Below, piece by piece: positions 51,115-60,312 of a stretch of DNA of 64,000 nucleotides. Position 1 is the stretch's first letter; each line of letters begins with the position of its first letter. The position numbers and the translations under genes are program-made. The notes beneath the pieces were generated by a model. It searched no databases and was not told where the DNA came from. It was given only the letters and a program-made list of their open reading frames with translations. The stretch comes from Gemmatimonadota bacterium (lineage in GTDB: Bacteria > Gemmatimonadota > Gemmatimonadetes > Gemmatimonadales > Gemmatimonadaceae): positions 434,001 through 498,000 of the forward strand of contig JADJAD010000001.1 in the NCBI GenBank assembly GCA_016704465.1, given 5' to 3'.

Positions 51115-52572
51115 TCAGGCGACCTCCGCTTCCGCCTCGATCTCCACGAGGTACTCGCTCCCCACCAACTCGGCGCGCACCAGCGTGTTGGCCGGCAGGA
51201 TGTGCCCGAAACGCTCGCCATGGGCGCCCGCGACCGCTTCCCAGTCGGCCATCTCCTTCACGAAGACCCGCGTCCGCACGACGTCCTCCAACCGGGCGCC
51301 GAGCGAACGAATCGCCCCCTCGATCTTGTCGATCACGAAGTGCGCCTGGGCCGCCGCATCGGTCCCGCCGATCTGCCGGTCGCCGTGGGTCGCCGTGGTG
51401 CCGGAGACGAGCACACGGTTGCCACGACGCACGGCGCGCGAGTAGCCGAACGTGCGCTCCCACGATGTCCCGCTCAGGCACGTACGGCGCCCGTCGCTCC
51501 CCTCCACGACCTGATAGGGTGAGGGGAAGTCCTCGAGATGATGACTGAGATCGCCCGACGCGGTCAGGTACGGCGGCTTGCGATACTCGTCGCCGCAGTC
51601 ACCCGGGATGTCGGCCAGGGCCGCGGTCGCGGCCTCGATCGCCCGGCGGTCCGACGACGTCAGCGAGAACGAGAAGAGCCGGCGATTGTCGTGCACGTGG
51701 GCGCTCACACCGAGTCGGGCGCCGATGATCACTCCGGCGACCGCTGGCTGCTCGAGGATGAAGCGACTGGCGACGTTGGCGACCGACACCCCATGACGGG
51801 TCGCCACCTCGTAGAGCGCCTGCAGCAGGCGCTGGAGCGCCGCCCACCCGCCGGCGGCACGAATGAAGCGCCCGTACTTCATCTGTGACCATGTGTCCAA
51901 CCGCTCCCAGTCCGGCTCCCGCTTGCCTAACCAGCGCTCGGTGAGCCATCCCCCCTGCACGGTGCCGTAGGCGAGCAGCTTCACCCCGTATTGCACGCAG
52001 AGGGCGGTCATCGGGCCCGCCGCACGGCGATCGATGAGCGAGTAGCTCACCTGGTTCGACACGATCGGAATGCCGCTGGCGACGGCGATGCGCAGGTGGG
52101 CCGTGTCGAAATTGGTGAGGCCGATGTGGCGGATCAGCCCCTCGCCTCGCAGCTCGTCGAGGTAGAAGAGCGCGTCCAGCCAGCGGGGATCGGCGAAGTT
52201 CCACGCATGGAACTGCATGAGGTCGATCGTGCGTCCCTGCAGGCGATCGAGGGCCCGTTCCACCGCCGCGCGCACGTCGTCGCGCGATACGGGGCCGGGC
52301 TTCGGGACCCACTTGGTGAACAACTGCACGTCTCCCGCATCCTCGTGCGTCGCCCGAAAGCGACCGGCCACCACCTCGGCCGAGCCGTAGTGATCGGCCA
52401 TGTCGAAGGTGGTGAAGCCAGCCTCGACGTACGGGGCCATCGCGGCAGCGGTCGCGTCGAGGTCGAGCTGCCGGCCGTCACGCTCCATGTCGGCGATCTG
52501 CCAGAGCCCGGTGAGCGCGCGGCAGATGGAGAGCCCGGGGGCCAGTTCGGTGCGTTCGACGGCTGCCTTCAT
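51115..52572 (-). CDS. Aldo/keto reductase fused to RidA domain
   Basis: A 485-residue fusion. Residues about 1-345 are an aldo/keto reductase barrel with tetrad Asp57, Tyr62 (FDMADHYG), Lys87 (FTKW) and His122 (QFHAWNF). Residues about 365-485 are a RidA/YjgF-type domain (RVLVSGTTATHGD, VVRTRVFVKEM, NTLVRAELVGSEYLVEIEAEA) with the family Arg and terminal Glu. RidA domains hydrolyse reactive enamine/imine intermediates, so the fusion may couple oxidation or reduction with imine removal. The frame is open to 53190 but the ATG at 52572 fits the AKR start. It lies 95 bp downstream of the SDR gene. Confidence 0.85.
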   Translation of the reverse strand: MKAAVERTELAPGLSICRALTGLWQIADMERDGRQLDLDATAAAMAPYVEAGFTTFDMADHYGSAEVVAGRFRATHEDAGDVQLFTKWVPKPGPVSRDDVRAAVERALDRLQGRTIDLMQFHAWNFADPRWLDALFYLDELRGEGLIRHIGLTNFDTAHLRIAVASGIPIVSNQVSYSLIDRRAAGPMTALCVQYGVKLLAYGTVQGGWLTERWLGKREPDWERLDTWSQMKYGRFIRAAGGWAALQRLLQALYEVATRHGVSVANVASRFILEQPAVAGVIIGARLGVSAHVHDNRRLFSFSLTSSDRRAIEAATAALADIPGDCGDEYRKPPYLTASGDLSHHLEDFPSPYQVVEGSDGRRTCLSGTSWERTFGYSRAVRRGNRVLVSGTTATHGDRQIGGTDAAAQAHFVIDKIEGAIRSLGARLEDVVRTRVFVKEMADWEAVAGAHGERFGHILPANTLVRAELVGSEYLVEIEAEAEVA

Positions 52573-52667
52573 GCGCTGCAACTCTCGGGGTGACGGGAAC
52601 GTGCCACGAAGTCTCACGGATGGTGCGTGCGCCCCGCCTCCCGGCGGCCGGCGCGCATGCCTGGCGA

Positions 52668-53465
52668 TCAGTCGGCCATGCCGGGCGGGGTGAAGCGGCC
52701 ATCGACCGCCAGCCAGCCACCGTCGACAAACAGTACCGTGCCGGTGACGTAGCTCGCAGCATCGGACAGGAGGAACACGGTCGGCCAGGCCATCTCGTCG
52801 GGGGTGGCCCACCGCTGCAACGCGCTCCTGGCGGCATAGGCGGCGTACCACTCGGCGTTCGCCTTGATCGGGGCGGTGAGCGGCGTCTCCACCACCCCGG
52901 GCCCCACGGCGTTCACCCGCACCCCGAACGGCGCGAATTCGGCGGCCGCCGTTTTCGCCATCTGCACGATCGCCGCCTTGGTCGCGGCATACACGGCCTG
53001 CCCGGGCTCGACAATCTGCGACCGGATGGACGAGAAGAGGACGATGCTCCCGGACCGTTGCGCGGTGAGGATGCGCCCCGCCGCCTGCAGCACGTTGAAG
53101 TTCCCCTTCACGTTCACGCGCAGCACCCGGTCCAGTTCGTCTTCCTTGTAGTTGAGGATCGGCTTTCGGACGTTGATGCTCGGCGTGCACACGACGGCGT
53201 CGAGGCGTCGCATACGCATGCGCGCCTCGTCGAGCGCCGCATGAGTCGCGGTGGCATCGACGATGTCCACCTGCTGCGCGTGCGCGGCGCGCCCTGCCTC
53301 GCCGATCGATTCCGCCACCCGCTGTGCGTCGTCGCCCTTGATGTCCAGGCAGGCCACGCTTGCCCCCTGGCGCGCACAGGCGCGCGCCACCGCCTCGCCG
53401 ATCCCCGACCCCGCTCCCACCACCACGACGCCGCGCCCATCCAGCCGGAACATGTCGCCCGTCAT
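52668..53465 (-). CDS. Short-chain dehydrogenase/reductase
   Basis: A 265-residue classical SDR. The cofactor loop is GAGSGIG at 17-23. The catalytic Ser145/146, Tyr159 and Lys163 (YAATK) are in place, and the C-terminal VTGTVLFVDGGW is typical. The acidic Asp41 after the second strand (CLDIKG) suggests NAD preference. The substrate is unknown; neighbours (sodium:solute symporter 16 nt upstream, AKR-RidA downstream) point to catabolism of an imported sugar or hydroxy acid. The ATG at 53465 has GGGGA upstream. Confidence 0.88.
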   Translation of the reverse strand: MTGDMFRLDGRGVVVVGAGSGIGEAVARACARQGASVACLDIKGDDAQRVAESIGEAGRAAHAQQVDIVDATATHAALDEARMRMRRLDAVVCTPSINVRKPILNYKEDELDRVLRVNVKGNFNVLQAAGRILTAQRSGSIVLFSSIRSQIVEPGQAVYAATKAAIVQMAKTAAAEFAPFGVRVNAVGPGVVETPLTAPIKANAEWYAAYAARSALQRWATPDEMAWPTVFLLSDAASYVTGTVLFVDGGWLAVDGRFTPPGMAD

Positions 53466-53481
53466 GCCGTCCCCGATTGGT

Positions 53482-54927
53482 TCATGTGTATGTCCCTTCC
53501 GCCTGGTCCCGTCCCACGCCATCCCGCAGGACGATGTGCGCGACCGTCGCCACCGCCACCGACGTCAGGACGCCGGCCAGCGCCGGCGTGATCCCGCGCA
53601 ATCCCCCGGCGCCTACGGTCAGCTGCAGCGACAGCATAACGAGCAACCCACCGCCGATGGCCGCCAACGCCTCGGTGGCGCGGAACCGCCGCACGAACAG
53701 CCCCGCCAGCACCGGCACGAACAGGCAGACACCGAGCACGCTGTAAAAAAAAGACAGCGTCCCGATAATGGTCTGGGCCACCAGCGCCAGCAGGACGCCC
53801 AGCACTCCGCCGGCCACCGCCGCCCCGCGCGCCACCCGCAGGACCTGCGCGTCGGTCGCGGCCGGGCGCACGAAGCGGCGATACAGGTCCTGCGACAGCG
53901 ACGTGGCGAGCATGAACAAGATGGCGTCGGCGGTGCTCACCTCGGCAGAAAAGAGCGCCGCCAGCCCCAGGGCCCCCACCACCACCGGGACATCGTACAT
54001 CAGCAGGGTGGGGAGCGCCAACTCGTGGCTCGCCAACCCGGGATGCAGCGCGCGCGCGATGATCCCCACCAGCGGCGGCACGCAGGCGAAGCCCAGCAGC
54101 ACCACCGCGTTCGCCCCCGTCCCCCACCGCACCGCGCGGTCGTCGCGGGCGCCAAAAATCTTCTGCAGCAACCCGGGCGAGATGATGAACGCCGGCCCCA
54201 GCAAGGCGAGGTACTTCCACCCCGAGGCCCCATTCTGCCAGAAATTCCAGAAGCCGTCGCCGGGGGGCGGGGCGGTCGCGCTCCCGGCCTCGACCAGCGC
54301 CACGACTCCGGCCCACCCGCCGGCCGTACCCAGCGCCACCGGGACCGCCACGGCGAACCCCGCCAGCAGCACGGTCAGTTGCAACAGGTTCACCCAAGCG
54401 CTTGACAGCAACCCGCCGGCCGCAAAGTAGGCCGTCATCACCACGCCACCCAGCACGCACCCCGCCCACTTCGGCAGGCCGGCCACCACGGTGAGCAACG
54501 TGGACATCGCGATCAGCTGCCCGGCAAGGATCGCCAGCGTCCCGAACCAGAGCAGGAGGGCCACGATCACGCGCACGGATGTCGAATACCGCTGCTCGAG
54601 ATAATCTCCAACGGTCTTGAGCCCGCGCGCCGCCGCCTCGCGCCGCATCCACGGTCCGACCCAGAAGGCCTGCACCAACGACCCGATGGCTGCGGCCCCC
54701 ACCCACCACCAGGCCGCGACTCCATCCCGATACCCCAGCCCGGCCGCGCCCACGGTGGACCCCGCCCCCACGTTGGCGGCCAGCAGGGTGGCAAACAGGA
54801 GTCCGGGCCCCAGCCCCCGCGACGCGACGAAGAAGCCCTCGGTGCTCGTCACCCGGCGCCCGACAAAGGCGCCGACGGCGATCAGCAGCGCCGAGTAGCC
54901 GAGCAGGAGCGGCAGGTGGTAGGTCAC
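53482..54927 (-). CDS. Sodium:solute symporter (SSS family)
   Basis: A 481-residue polytopic transporter of the SSS family (PF00474) with about 13 hydrophobic segments. The TM1-2 GRRVTSTEGFFVASRGLGPG segment and the ANVGAGSTVGAAGLGYRDGVAAWWW block are family-typical. It imports a sugar, organic acid or amino acid with sodium. It lies between the P1 peptidase gene (18 nt upstream) and the SDR gene (16 nt downstream), so it is probably the uptake step of that operon. The ATG at 54927 immediately precedes TM1. Confidence 0.88.
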   Translation of the reverse strand: MTYHLPLLLGYSALLIAVGAFVGRRVTSTEGFFVASRGLGPGLLFATLLAANVGAGSTVGAAGLGYRDGVAAWWWVGAAAIGSLVQAFWVGPWMRREAAARGLKTVGDYLEQRYSTSVRVIVALLLWFGTLAILAGQLIAMSTLLTVVAGLPKWAGCVLGGVVMTAYFAAGGLLSSAWVNLLQLTVLLAGFAVAVPVALGTAGGWAGVVALVEAGSATAPPPGDGFWNFWQNGASGWKYLALLGPAFIISPGLLQKIFGARDDRAVRWGTGANAVVLLGFACVPPLVGIIARALHPGLASHELALPTLLMYDVPVVVGALGLAALFSAEVSTADAILFMLATSLSQDLYRRFVRPAATDAQVLRVARGAAVAGGVLGVLLALVAQTIIGTLSFFYSVLGVCLFVPVLAGLFVRRFRATEALAAIGGGLLVMLSLQLTVGAGGLRGITPALAGVLTSVAVATVAHIVLRDGVGRDQAEGTYT

Positions 54928-54945
54928 CGGGTGCGGGCCGTGTGC

Positions 54946-56076
54946 CTAACGCCCGGGCATCAGGTCCTGCACCGACGGATAGCCCGGCAGGCCTCGCGCC
55001 GCACGGACGGCCCGGACGATCGCCTCGGCCATCACGTCGGCCGCGAGCGCCCCGATAGTGGTCACTTCAGCCGGCTCGGCGCGCTCCCCGGTCGCCAGCG
55101 AGAAGATCGTGTCGCCGTCCCCCATCGTATGGGCCGGCGAAATGGCTCGTGCCATTCCGTCGTGCGCCATTTGCGCGACCTTCTTGGCCTGCGCCTTGGT
55201 CAGCGTCGCATTCGTCGCGACCACGCCGATCGTCGTGTTCTCCCCCGATCGCGCCGCCGGCCGAGTCGCCCCGCTCCGGATCAGGCGGCGCGCATCGGCC
55301 AGTGAGCGGCCGTCCTCGCCGCGCACACCGGCCACCACCGCCCCGGTCGCCTGGTCGATCACGTCGCCCACCGCATTGACCACGACGATCGCCGAGATGG
55401 TCAACCCGTCGGGGAGGGTGATCGACGCCGTCCCCACCCCCCCCTTCATGGCCCGGGCTCCGCCGAACAGCTTGCCGACCGTCGCCCCGGCACCCGCGCC
55501 GATGCTCCCCTCGGCCACCGCCCCCGACGTCGCGCCTTGCGACGCGCGGTATCCGCACTCCGCGCCGGGACGGACCTTCGGATCACCGATCCCGAGGTCG
55601 TAGATCACCGCCGCCGGGACGATCGGGACGCGCACGACCCGCATGTCGAAGCCGATGTTCTGCTCTTCCAGGTAGCGCATCACGCCGCCGGCGGCGTCGA
55701 GTCCGAAGGCGCTCCCTCCCGTCAGCAGGATGCCGTGCACCACCGACACGGTGTTGACCGGATCGAGCAGGTCGGTCTCGCGGGTCCCCGGCGCCGAGCC
55801 GCGCACATCCACGCCAGCCACCGCCCCCTGCGGGGCGAGGATCACGGTGCAACCGGTAGGACGCTCGGCTAGCGTAAAATGCCCCACCCGAAGGCCGGCC
55901 ACGGCGGTGAGCCCGCCCGCGGTCGACGGGGCAGCCGCCAGCGGAGCGCTCTGCGCCCGCGACGCTCCGGGCACACAGGCCGCGCACCAGAATACCGACG
56001 ACAGCGCCAGCGGGCACCACAGTCGTATCGTGCTTCGCGTGCCGCCTGGTTGCGGCTGCGACTTGGCGTTCAGCAT
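54946..56076 (-). CDS. P1/S58 family self-processing peptidase (DmpA-like)
   Basis: A 376-residue peptidase of family S58, N-terminal-nucleophile aminopeptidases that cut themselves into two chains. The hallmark GENTTIGVVATNA segment (about 275-287) is present, with a Thr pair as possible nucleophile where DmpA has Ser. Strong family blocks are GLRVGHFTL, VRGSAPGTRETDLLDP and LTGGSAFGLDAAGGVMRYLEE. An N-terminal signal peptide is visible (LWCPLALSSVFWCAACVPGASRAQS). GGAG precedes the ATG at 56076. The substrate may be beta- or D-amino-acyl peptides. It is the first gene of the operon with the symporter; its TAG lies in the CGTTAGGC octamer. Confidence 0.85.
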   Translation of the reverse strand: MLNAKSQPQPGGTRSTIRLWCPLALSSVFWCAACVPGASRAQSAPLAAAPSTAGGLTAVAGLRVGHFTLAERPTGCTVILAPQGAVAGVDVRGSAPGTRETDLLDPVNTVSVVHGILLTGGSAFGLDAAGGVMRYLEEQNIGFDMRVVRVPIVPAAVIYDLGIGDPKVRPGAECGYRASQGATSGAVAEGSIGAGAGATVGKLFGGARAMKGGVGTASITLPDGLTISAIVVVNAVGDVIDQATGAVVAGVRGEDGRSLADARRLIRSGATRPAARSGENTTIGVVATNATLTKAQAKKVAQMAHDGMARAISPAHTMGDGDTIFSLATGERAEPAEVTTIGALAADVMAEAIVRAVRAARGLPGYPSVQDLMPGR

Positions 56077-56225
56077 GATGTCTCCAGTCCCCCGCGAGCT
56101 TCTATCGCGGACGGCCGACTTCGTGTATTCGTGGCATGCGCCGTTTGCTGCCCGTGCGCCACCCGTGCGCCATCCGTTTGCGAGGTGGGCGGATCGCCGC
56201 GGTCTCACCAGTTCGATCGAGCAAG

Positions 56226-57506
56226 ATGGGCAAACCTACCGTAAGGGAGTCGGTGCTGCGAGCCGTGGACATGGCCCGCGACGAGATCGTCGCCCTCACC
56301 CAGGCGCTCATTCGCGTTCCGACGGTGAACCCGCCCGGCGACGCGTATGAACCGTGCGCGCGGTTACTGGGGGACACCTTGGCGGGGATGGGCTTCGAGG
56401 TCGAGTATTTCACCGCCACCGGACGCCCGGAACACTCGGCGACCCATCCCCGTGTCAATGTGGTCGGCCGACGGCGGGGTCGCGTAGACCGTCCCTGCGT
56501 GCACCTCAACGGGCACCTCGATGTCGTCCCGGTCGGGACCGGGTGGACGTGCGACCCGTTCGGCGGGGAGGTGCGCGACGGACGCATCTACGGCCGGGGC
56601 GCCTCCGACATGAAGGCGGGGATCGCCGCCGCGGTCTTTGCCGCCGAGTGTATCCGGCGCGCCGGCGTCGAGCTCGAGGGGACGGTGGAGATCAGCGGGA
56701 CCGCCGACGAGGAGAGCGGCGGGTGGGCTGGTGTCGCCCACCTGGCCGAGATCGGGTGCCTGACGTCGCGATCGGTCGACTTCGTCATCATTCCGGAGCC
56801 GCTGGAGGTGGATCGCATCTGTGTCGGGCACCGCGGGGTGTACTGGTTCGAGGTCACCGCGCACGGGCGCATCGCCCACGGCAGCATGCCATTCCTCGGC
56901 GCCAGCGCGATCGAGCACATGGGCGAACTGCTGCACGACATCCGCGCACGCTTGCAGCCGGTACTGGCCAGCCGCGTGACGGCAATGCCGGTCGTCCCCC
57001 CCGGAGCCCGGCATGCAACACTCAACATCAACAGCATCACCGGCGGGCAAGGGGGCTTCGCAGTGCAGACCCCCTGCGTGGCCCACGTATGCAGCGCCAC
57101 CTTCGATCGCCGCTTCCTCGAGGAGGAGCCGCTCGACCAGGTACAGGGTGAGATCGCCGACCTGCTGGCCGAGGTGGAGCGTCGCGTTCCGGAAGCGCGC
57201 TTCACCCTGCGCGACCTGATGCTCGTCCCCCCTGTGCGCACCCCCGAGGGCTCGCCGCTGGTCGCATCATTGACCCGCGGCATCCACGATGTGGTCGGGC
57301 GCGAGGCCGCGATCGTCGCATCGCCCGGGACCTACGATCACAAGCACGTCACGCGGATCGGCGGCATTCACCACTGCGTGGCCTACGGCCCGGGGCGATT
57401 GGAACTGTCTCACCAGCCTGACGAGTGGTGCGATGTCGACGATATGGTGCGCGCGACGCAGGTCATCGCCCTGACGCTGGTGGAACTGCTCGGCACGTCA
57501 CGTTAG
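56226..57506 (+). CDS. M20 family deacylase (ArgE/DapE-like)
   Basis: A 426-residue cytoplasmic M20 metallo-deacylase. Ligands are intact: His and Asp in HLNGHLDVV (about 97-105), bridging Asp in RGASDMKAG, catalytic/ligand Glu pair in TADEESGG, Asp/Glu-type ligand in IIPEPL and the late His in GTYDHKHV. Closest types are N-acetylornithine deacetylase and succinyl-diaminopimelate desuccinylase, but a peptidase or N-acyl amino acid hydrolase is equally likely. It is divergent from the P1 peptidase gene, which suggests a shared amide/peptide theme. The ATG at 56226 is before the first helix. Stop TAG in CGTTAGGC. Confidence 0.85.
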   Translation: MGKPTVRESVLRAVDMARDEIVALTQALIRVPTVNPPGDAYEPCARLLGDTLAGMGFEVEYFTATGRPEHSATHPRVNVVGRRRGRVDRPCVHLNGHLDVVPVGTGWTCDPFGGEVRDGRIYGRGASDMKAGIAAAVFAAECIRRAGVELEGTVEISGTADEESGGWAGVAHLAEIGCLTSRSVDFVIIPEPLEVDRICVGHRGVYWFEVTAHGRIAHGSMPFLGASAIEHMGELLHDIRARLQPVLASRVTAMPVVPPGARHATLNINSITGGQGGFAVQTPCVAHVCSATFDRRFLEEEPLDQVQGEIADLLAEVERRVPEARFTLRDLMLVPPVRTPEGSPLVASLTRGIHDVVGREAAIVASPGTYDHKHVTRIGGIHHCVAYGPGRLELSHQPDEWCDVDDMVRATQVIALTLVELLGTSR

Positions 57507-57673
57507 GCGAGACAGCCGCCGCCGACGTAGGACACCAGAGACGCACTTCTTCGTTGGTTCGCACCAATGATATTGCGCGATGGTGTCGCTGGTTCCGGGC
57601 GATGCGCTGCCGATACTCGGGAGCATGTGCGCGTGCGCGCACCCGCCGTGAGTGCCTGCACACCTCGCCCCGC

Positions 57674-59623
57674 ATGTCATCGTCCTCGCTGTCCCCATCG
57701 TTCGCGCTGGTCTTCGTCGCGCTGGCGATCGCCGCCGCCGCCGCCGCATCGCCCGCGGTCGCTGCGCGGGGTCGTCGGGTGCTGCGAGTGTGGCGTCGCG
57801 TCGCACCGACGTGGAGCTGGGGCCTCGGTGGCGAGGCGTCACTCGGCGCCATGTGCCGCGCCATGTGCCGCGCCATGGGCGACGCACTCGTGGCCTTCGA
57901 TGACGGCGGGACTATCATCTGGGCCAATCCGGCTGCCGAGCAGATGTTCGCAGCGCCACCGGGCGGACTCGCCGGCTTGCCCCTCCACGACCTCCTTCCC
58001 ACTTTCGAGCGTGACGCGCTGTCCCGTGACGCGATGTCCCGTGACGCGATTTCCCGTGACGCGCAGGCAGGGGACGCGCGTGCTGGTCAGGAGAGCTCCG
58101 GACGTCTCACGTCACGCGAGCTGCCTGCCCGGCGCACGACGGGCGACGAAATCATCGTGGAGCTCGTCGTATCGGCCACGCGCAGTCGGGGGCGCACGCT
58201 CTTCAGCGGCGTGCTCCGCGACATTACGGCCCGGCTGGCAGGGGAACGCCACCTGTTGCAGCAGCTGCACGACGCGCGGGCGGTGAACAGCAGGTCGGTG
58301 GCCGAGGCCGAGCGCCTGACGGCCGCCCGTGACAACGCCGAGCAGGCGGCACGTGCCATGGGCGACTTCCTGACCACCATGAGTCACGAGTTGCAGGCAC
58401 CGATGAGCGGGGTGATGGGGATGGCACAACAACTCCTGCACACGGCCCTGAGCGATGAACAGACCCGGCGCGTCCAGAGCCTCAAGCGATCGGGCGAGTC
58501 GCTCCTGCGCATCATCGATGACGTCCTCGACTTCTCCAGCATCGAAGCGGGGCGCCTGCGCATCGACTGGAAACCGTTCGACCTCATGGTCCTGCTGGAG
58601 GAGGTGCGCGAGGCGGTCGCTCCGGCCGCGGAGATCGTCGGACTGTCACTCACGCTGGAGGTCGATGCCAAGTGCCCGCGATGGGTCCTGGGCGATGGAG
58701 GTCGCATCCGGCAGGTCCTGCTCAATCTGGCATGGAACGCCATCAAGTTCACCGACCAGGGGCGCGTAACGATCACGGCACGGCCTCGCCCCGGCCCGGA
58801 TGAGCAAACCATAGTCCTGGAAGTCATGGACACCGGCGTCGGGATGTCGGAGCAGACGGTCGCCGCGCTGTTCTCGCCGTTCGTGTTCGTCGACGGGTCG
58901 GCCACGCGACGGCACGGCGGTGCCGGGCTGGGGCTGGTGATCTCGATGCGGCTGGCGGAGATGATGGACGGAACGCTCTCCGTCACGAGCGCGCTCGGCG
59001 TCGGCTCGCAGTTCACCCTCGCGCTCCCGCTTCCGGCCACGACGCCCCCGGTGCCGATCGCGCTCGCGGCGCCGGCGCTGGATGTGCACTGGCTGCGCGA
59101 GGTGTCGCCCGCCGCCCACGGGCTGCGCGTACCGCACGTGCTCGTGGCGGAGGACAACCTGATCAATCAGATGCTGGCGGTATCGCTGCTCGCCCATCTC
59201 GGCTGCACGGTCGATGTTGCCACCGACGGCCGGGACGCGGTGCGTCGATGGAGCGAGGGGACGTACGACCTCATCCTGATGGATTGCCAGATGCCGGAGA
59301 TGGATGGGCTCGAGGCGACGCGGATCATCCGTGCGGCGGAACGTGCGGCGGAGCGCGGCGCGCCCCGGATCCCGATCATCGCGCTGACCACCAACGCGAC
59401 GGCCGACGACGTCGCTGCCTGCCTGCAGGCCGGGATGGACGAGCACCTTCCCAAGCCCGCGACCGAGCGGGCGCTGGCCGAGGTGCTCGCCCACTATCGA
59501 CCCGCCCTCAACGAGGGGCAGCGGGGACGATGCACTGCGGAAGGCGCGCCAGCGATCCGATCTCGGCCACCGGCGCCTGGGTGCCCGGCGACCGCTCCAG
59601 CCCCAGCCGATTGTGCCAGATGA
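57674..59623 (+). CDS. Hybrid histidine kinase (PAS-HisKA-HATPase-REC)
   Basis: A 649-residue sensor kinase. An N-terminal membrane segment (about 8-30) is followed by a PAS domain (about 67-195), HisKA with phosphoacceptor His238 (MSHELQAPM), the HATPase domain (Asn355 in LAWNAIKFTD, DTGVGM, GGAGLGL) and a C-terminal REC domain with Asp537 (LMDCQMPEMDG). PAS is expanded by a 15-bp in-frame repeat encoding RDALS/RDAMS/RDAIS/RDAQA. No partner regulator gene is adjacent, so phosphotransfer targets are elsewhere. The last 38 codons overlap the convergent HAD gene by 116 nt and look like shadow sequence. Confidence 0.86.
   Translation: MSSSSLSPSFALVFVALAIAAAAAASPAVAARGRRVLRVWRRVAPTWSWGLGGEASLGAMCRAMCRAMGDALVAFDDGGTIIWANPAAEQMFAAPPGGLAGLPLHDLLPTFERDALSRDAMSRDAISRDAQAGDARAGQESSGRLTSRELPARRTTGDEIIVELVVSATRSRGRTLFSGVLRDITARLAGERHLLQQLHDARAVNSRSVAEAERLTAARDNAEQAARAMGDFLTTMSHELQAPMSGVMGMAQQLLHTALSDEQTRRVQSLKRSGESLLRIIDDVLDFSSIEAGRLRIDWKPFDLMVLLEEVREAVAPAAEIVGLSLTLEVDAKCPRWVLGDGGRIRQVLLNLAWNAIKFTDQGRVTITARPRPGPDEQTIVLEVMDTGVGMSEQTVAALFSPFVFVDGSATRRHGGAGLGLVISMRLAEMMDGTLSVTSALGVGSQFTLALPLPATTPPVPIALAAPALDVHWLREVSPAAHGLRVPHVLVAEDNLINQMLAVSLLAHLGCTVDVATDGRDAVRRWSEGTYDLILMDCQMPEMDGLEATRIIRAAERAAERGAPRIPIIALTTNATADDVAACLQAGMDEHLPKPATERALAEVLAHYRPALNEGQRGRCTAEGAPAIRSRPPAPGCPATAPAPADCAR
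58010..58069. repeat. 15-bp in-frame tandem repeat, 4 copies
   Basis: Four near-identical units CGTGACGCG(N)TGTCC-like inside the kinase PAS region, encoding RDAxS. A second short array (12-bp units encoding CRAM) lies at 57848-57880. Confidence 0.85.
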
Positions 59624-60221
59624 CGGGCATCCCCACCCCGGATGCCCCCGGGATGTCGGCCGGCGACCCGGCAACGAACAGGACGCGCGACGGCGGCAGG
59701 GCCAACTGCTCGAGGGCGCGCTGGTACGGTCTCGCATCCGGCTTGTAGGCTCCCGCCTGCTCGGCTGCGATCACCACGTCCATGCGGTGTCCCAATCGGC
59801 GCACCGCCCGTCCGGCGAGCGCCGTCGAGCAGTTGGTCACCACCCCCAGACGCAGCGTCCCGGGGAGCGCCGTCCACAGCGCAGGCACCTCCGGCCACGG
59901 CTGCATGCCGTCCCACGTGTCGACCAGCGTCTGCGCGGCGATGGCCGGCAGTCCCGCCTCGCGCGCTGAGTCCTGCAGCACGTCCTCGTACGGGCGATAG
60001 GCACCCGCCGCGTAGGTGAGCGCGAGGTAGCGCATCCGCCAACGTCGCCCGTCGACCTCGCTCCCGGCGGCCGCGTTCCACAACGACCAGGAGTCGAGCA
60101 GTGCGGTGAGCAGGTCGAACAGGATGGCATCGACCGGCAGCGGGATGGTTGGCAGTGGCGCTGACGACAGCACGGGTGATGAGGTGGGTGATGACGGTGG
60201 TGACGGGTTGCGCCGGGTCAC
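59508..60221 (-). CDS. HAD superfamily hydrolase (2-haloacid-dehalogenase-like)
   Basis: A 237-residue HAD hydrolase with the cap type of 2-haloacid dehalogenases. Motif I is FDLLTALLDSW with the nucleophile Asp at about residue 36, motif II LGVVTNCS, motif III Lys in AYKPDARPY, motif IV VAGSPADIPGA. The substrate could be a phospho-sugar or a haloacid and cannot be decided. The start is a GTG with a Ser/Pro-rich leader of about 28 residues; a start nearer the motif is possible but no ATG fits. It overlaps the kinase gene's 3' end by 116 nt on the opposite strand. Confidence 0.8.
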   Translation of the reverse strand: MTRRNPSPPSSPTSSPVLSSAPLPTIPLPVDAILFDLLTALLDSWSLWNAAAGSEVDGRRWRMRYLALTYAAGAYRPYEDVLQDSAREAGLPAIAAQTLVDTWDGMQPWPEVPALWTALPGTLRLGVVTNCSTALAGRAVRRLGHRMDVVIAAEQAGAYKPDARPYQRALEQLALPPSRVLFVAGSPADIPGASGVGMPVIWHNRLGLERSPGTQAPVAEIGSLARLPQCIVPAAPR

Positions 60222-60312
60222 GATGACTCGAGGAAACGGGGAACGGTCGGGTGCTGCGAGGCAGGGGTCCGGGCCGAACGAAAGCGCGCGGGACGTGATG
60301 CGGAAAGGGGCG

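Noticed and set aside
52573..53190. N-terminal extension of the AKR-RidA frame over the SDR gene
   Set aside because: The residues have no family similarity and overlap a strongly supported SDR in another frame. The ATG at 52572 fits the reductase start.
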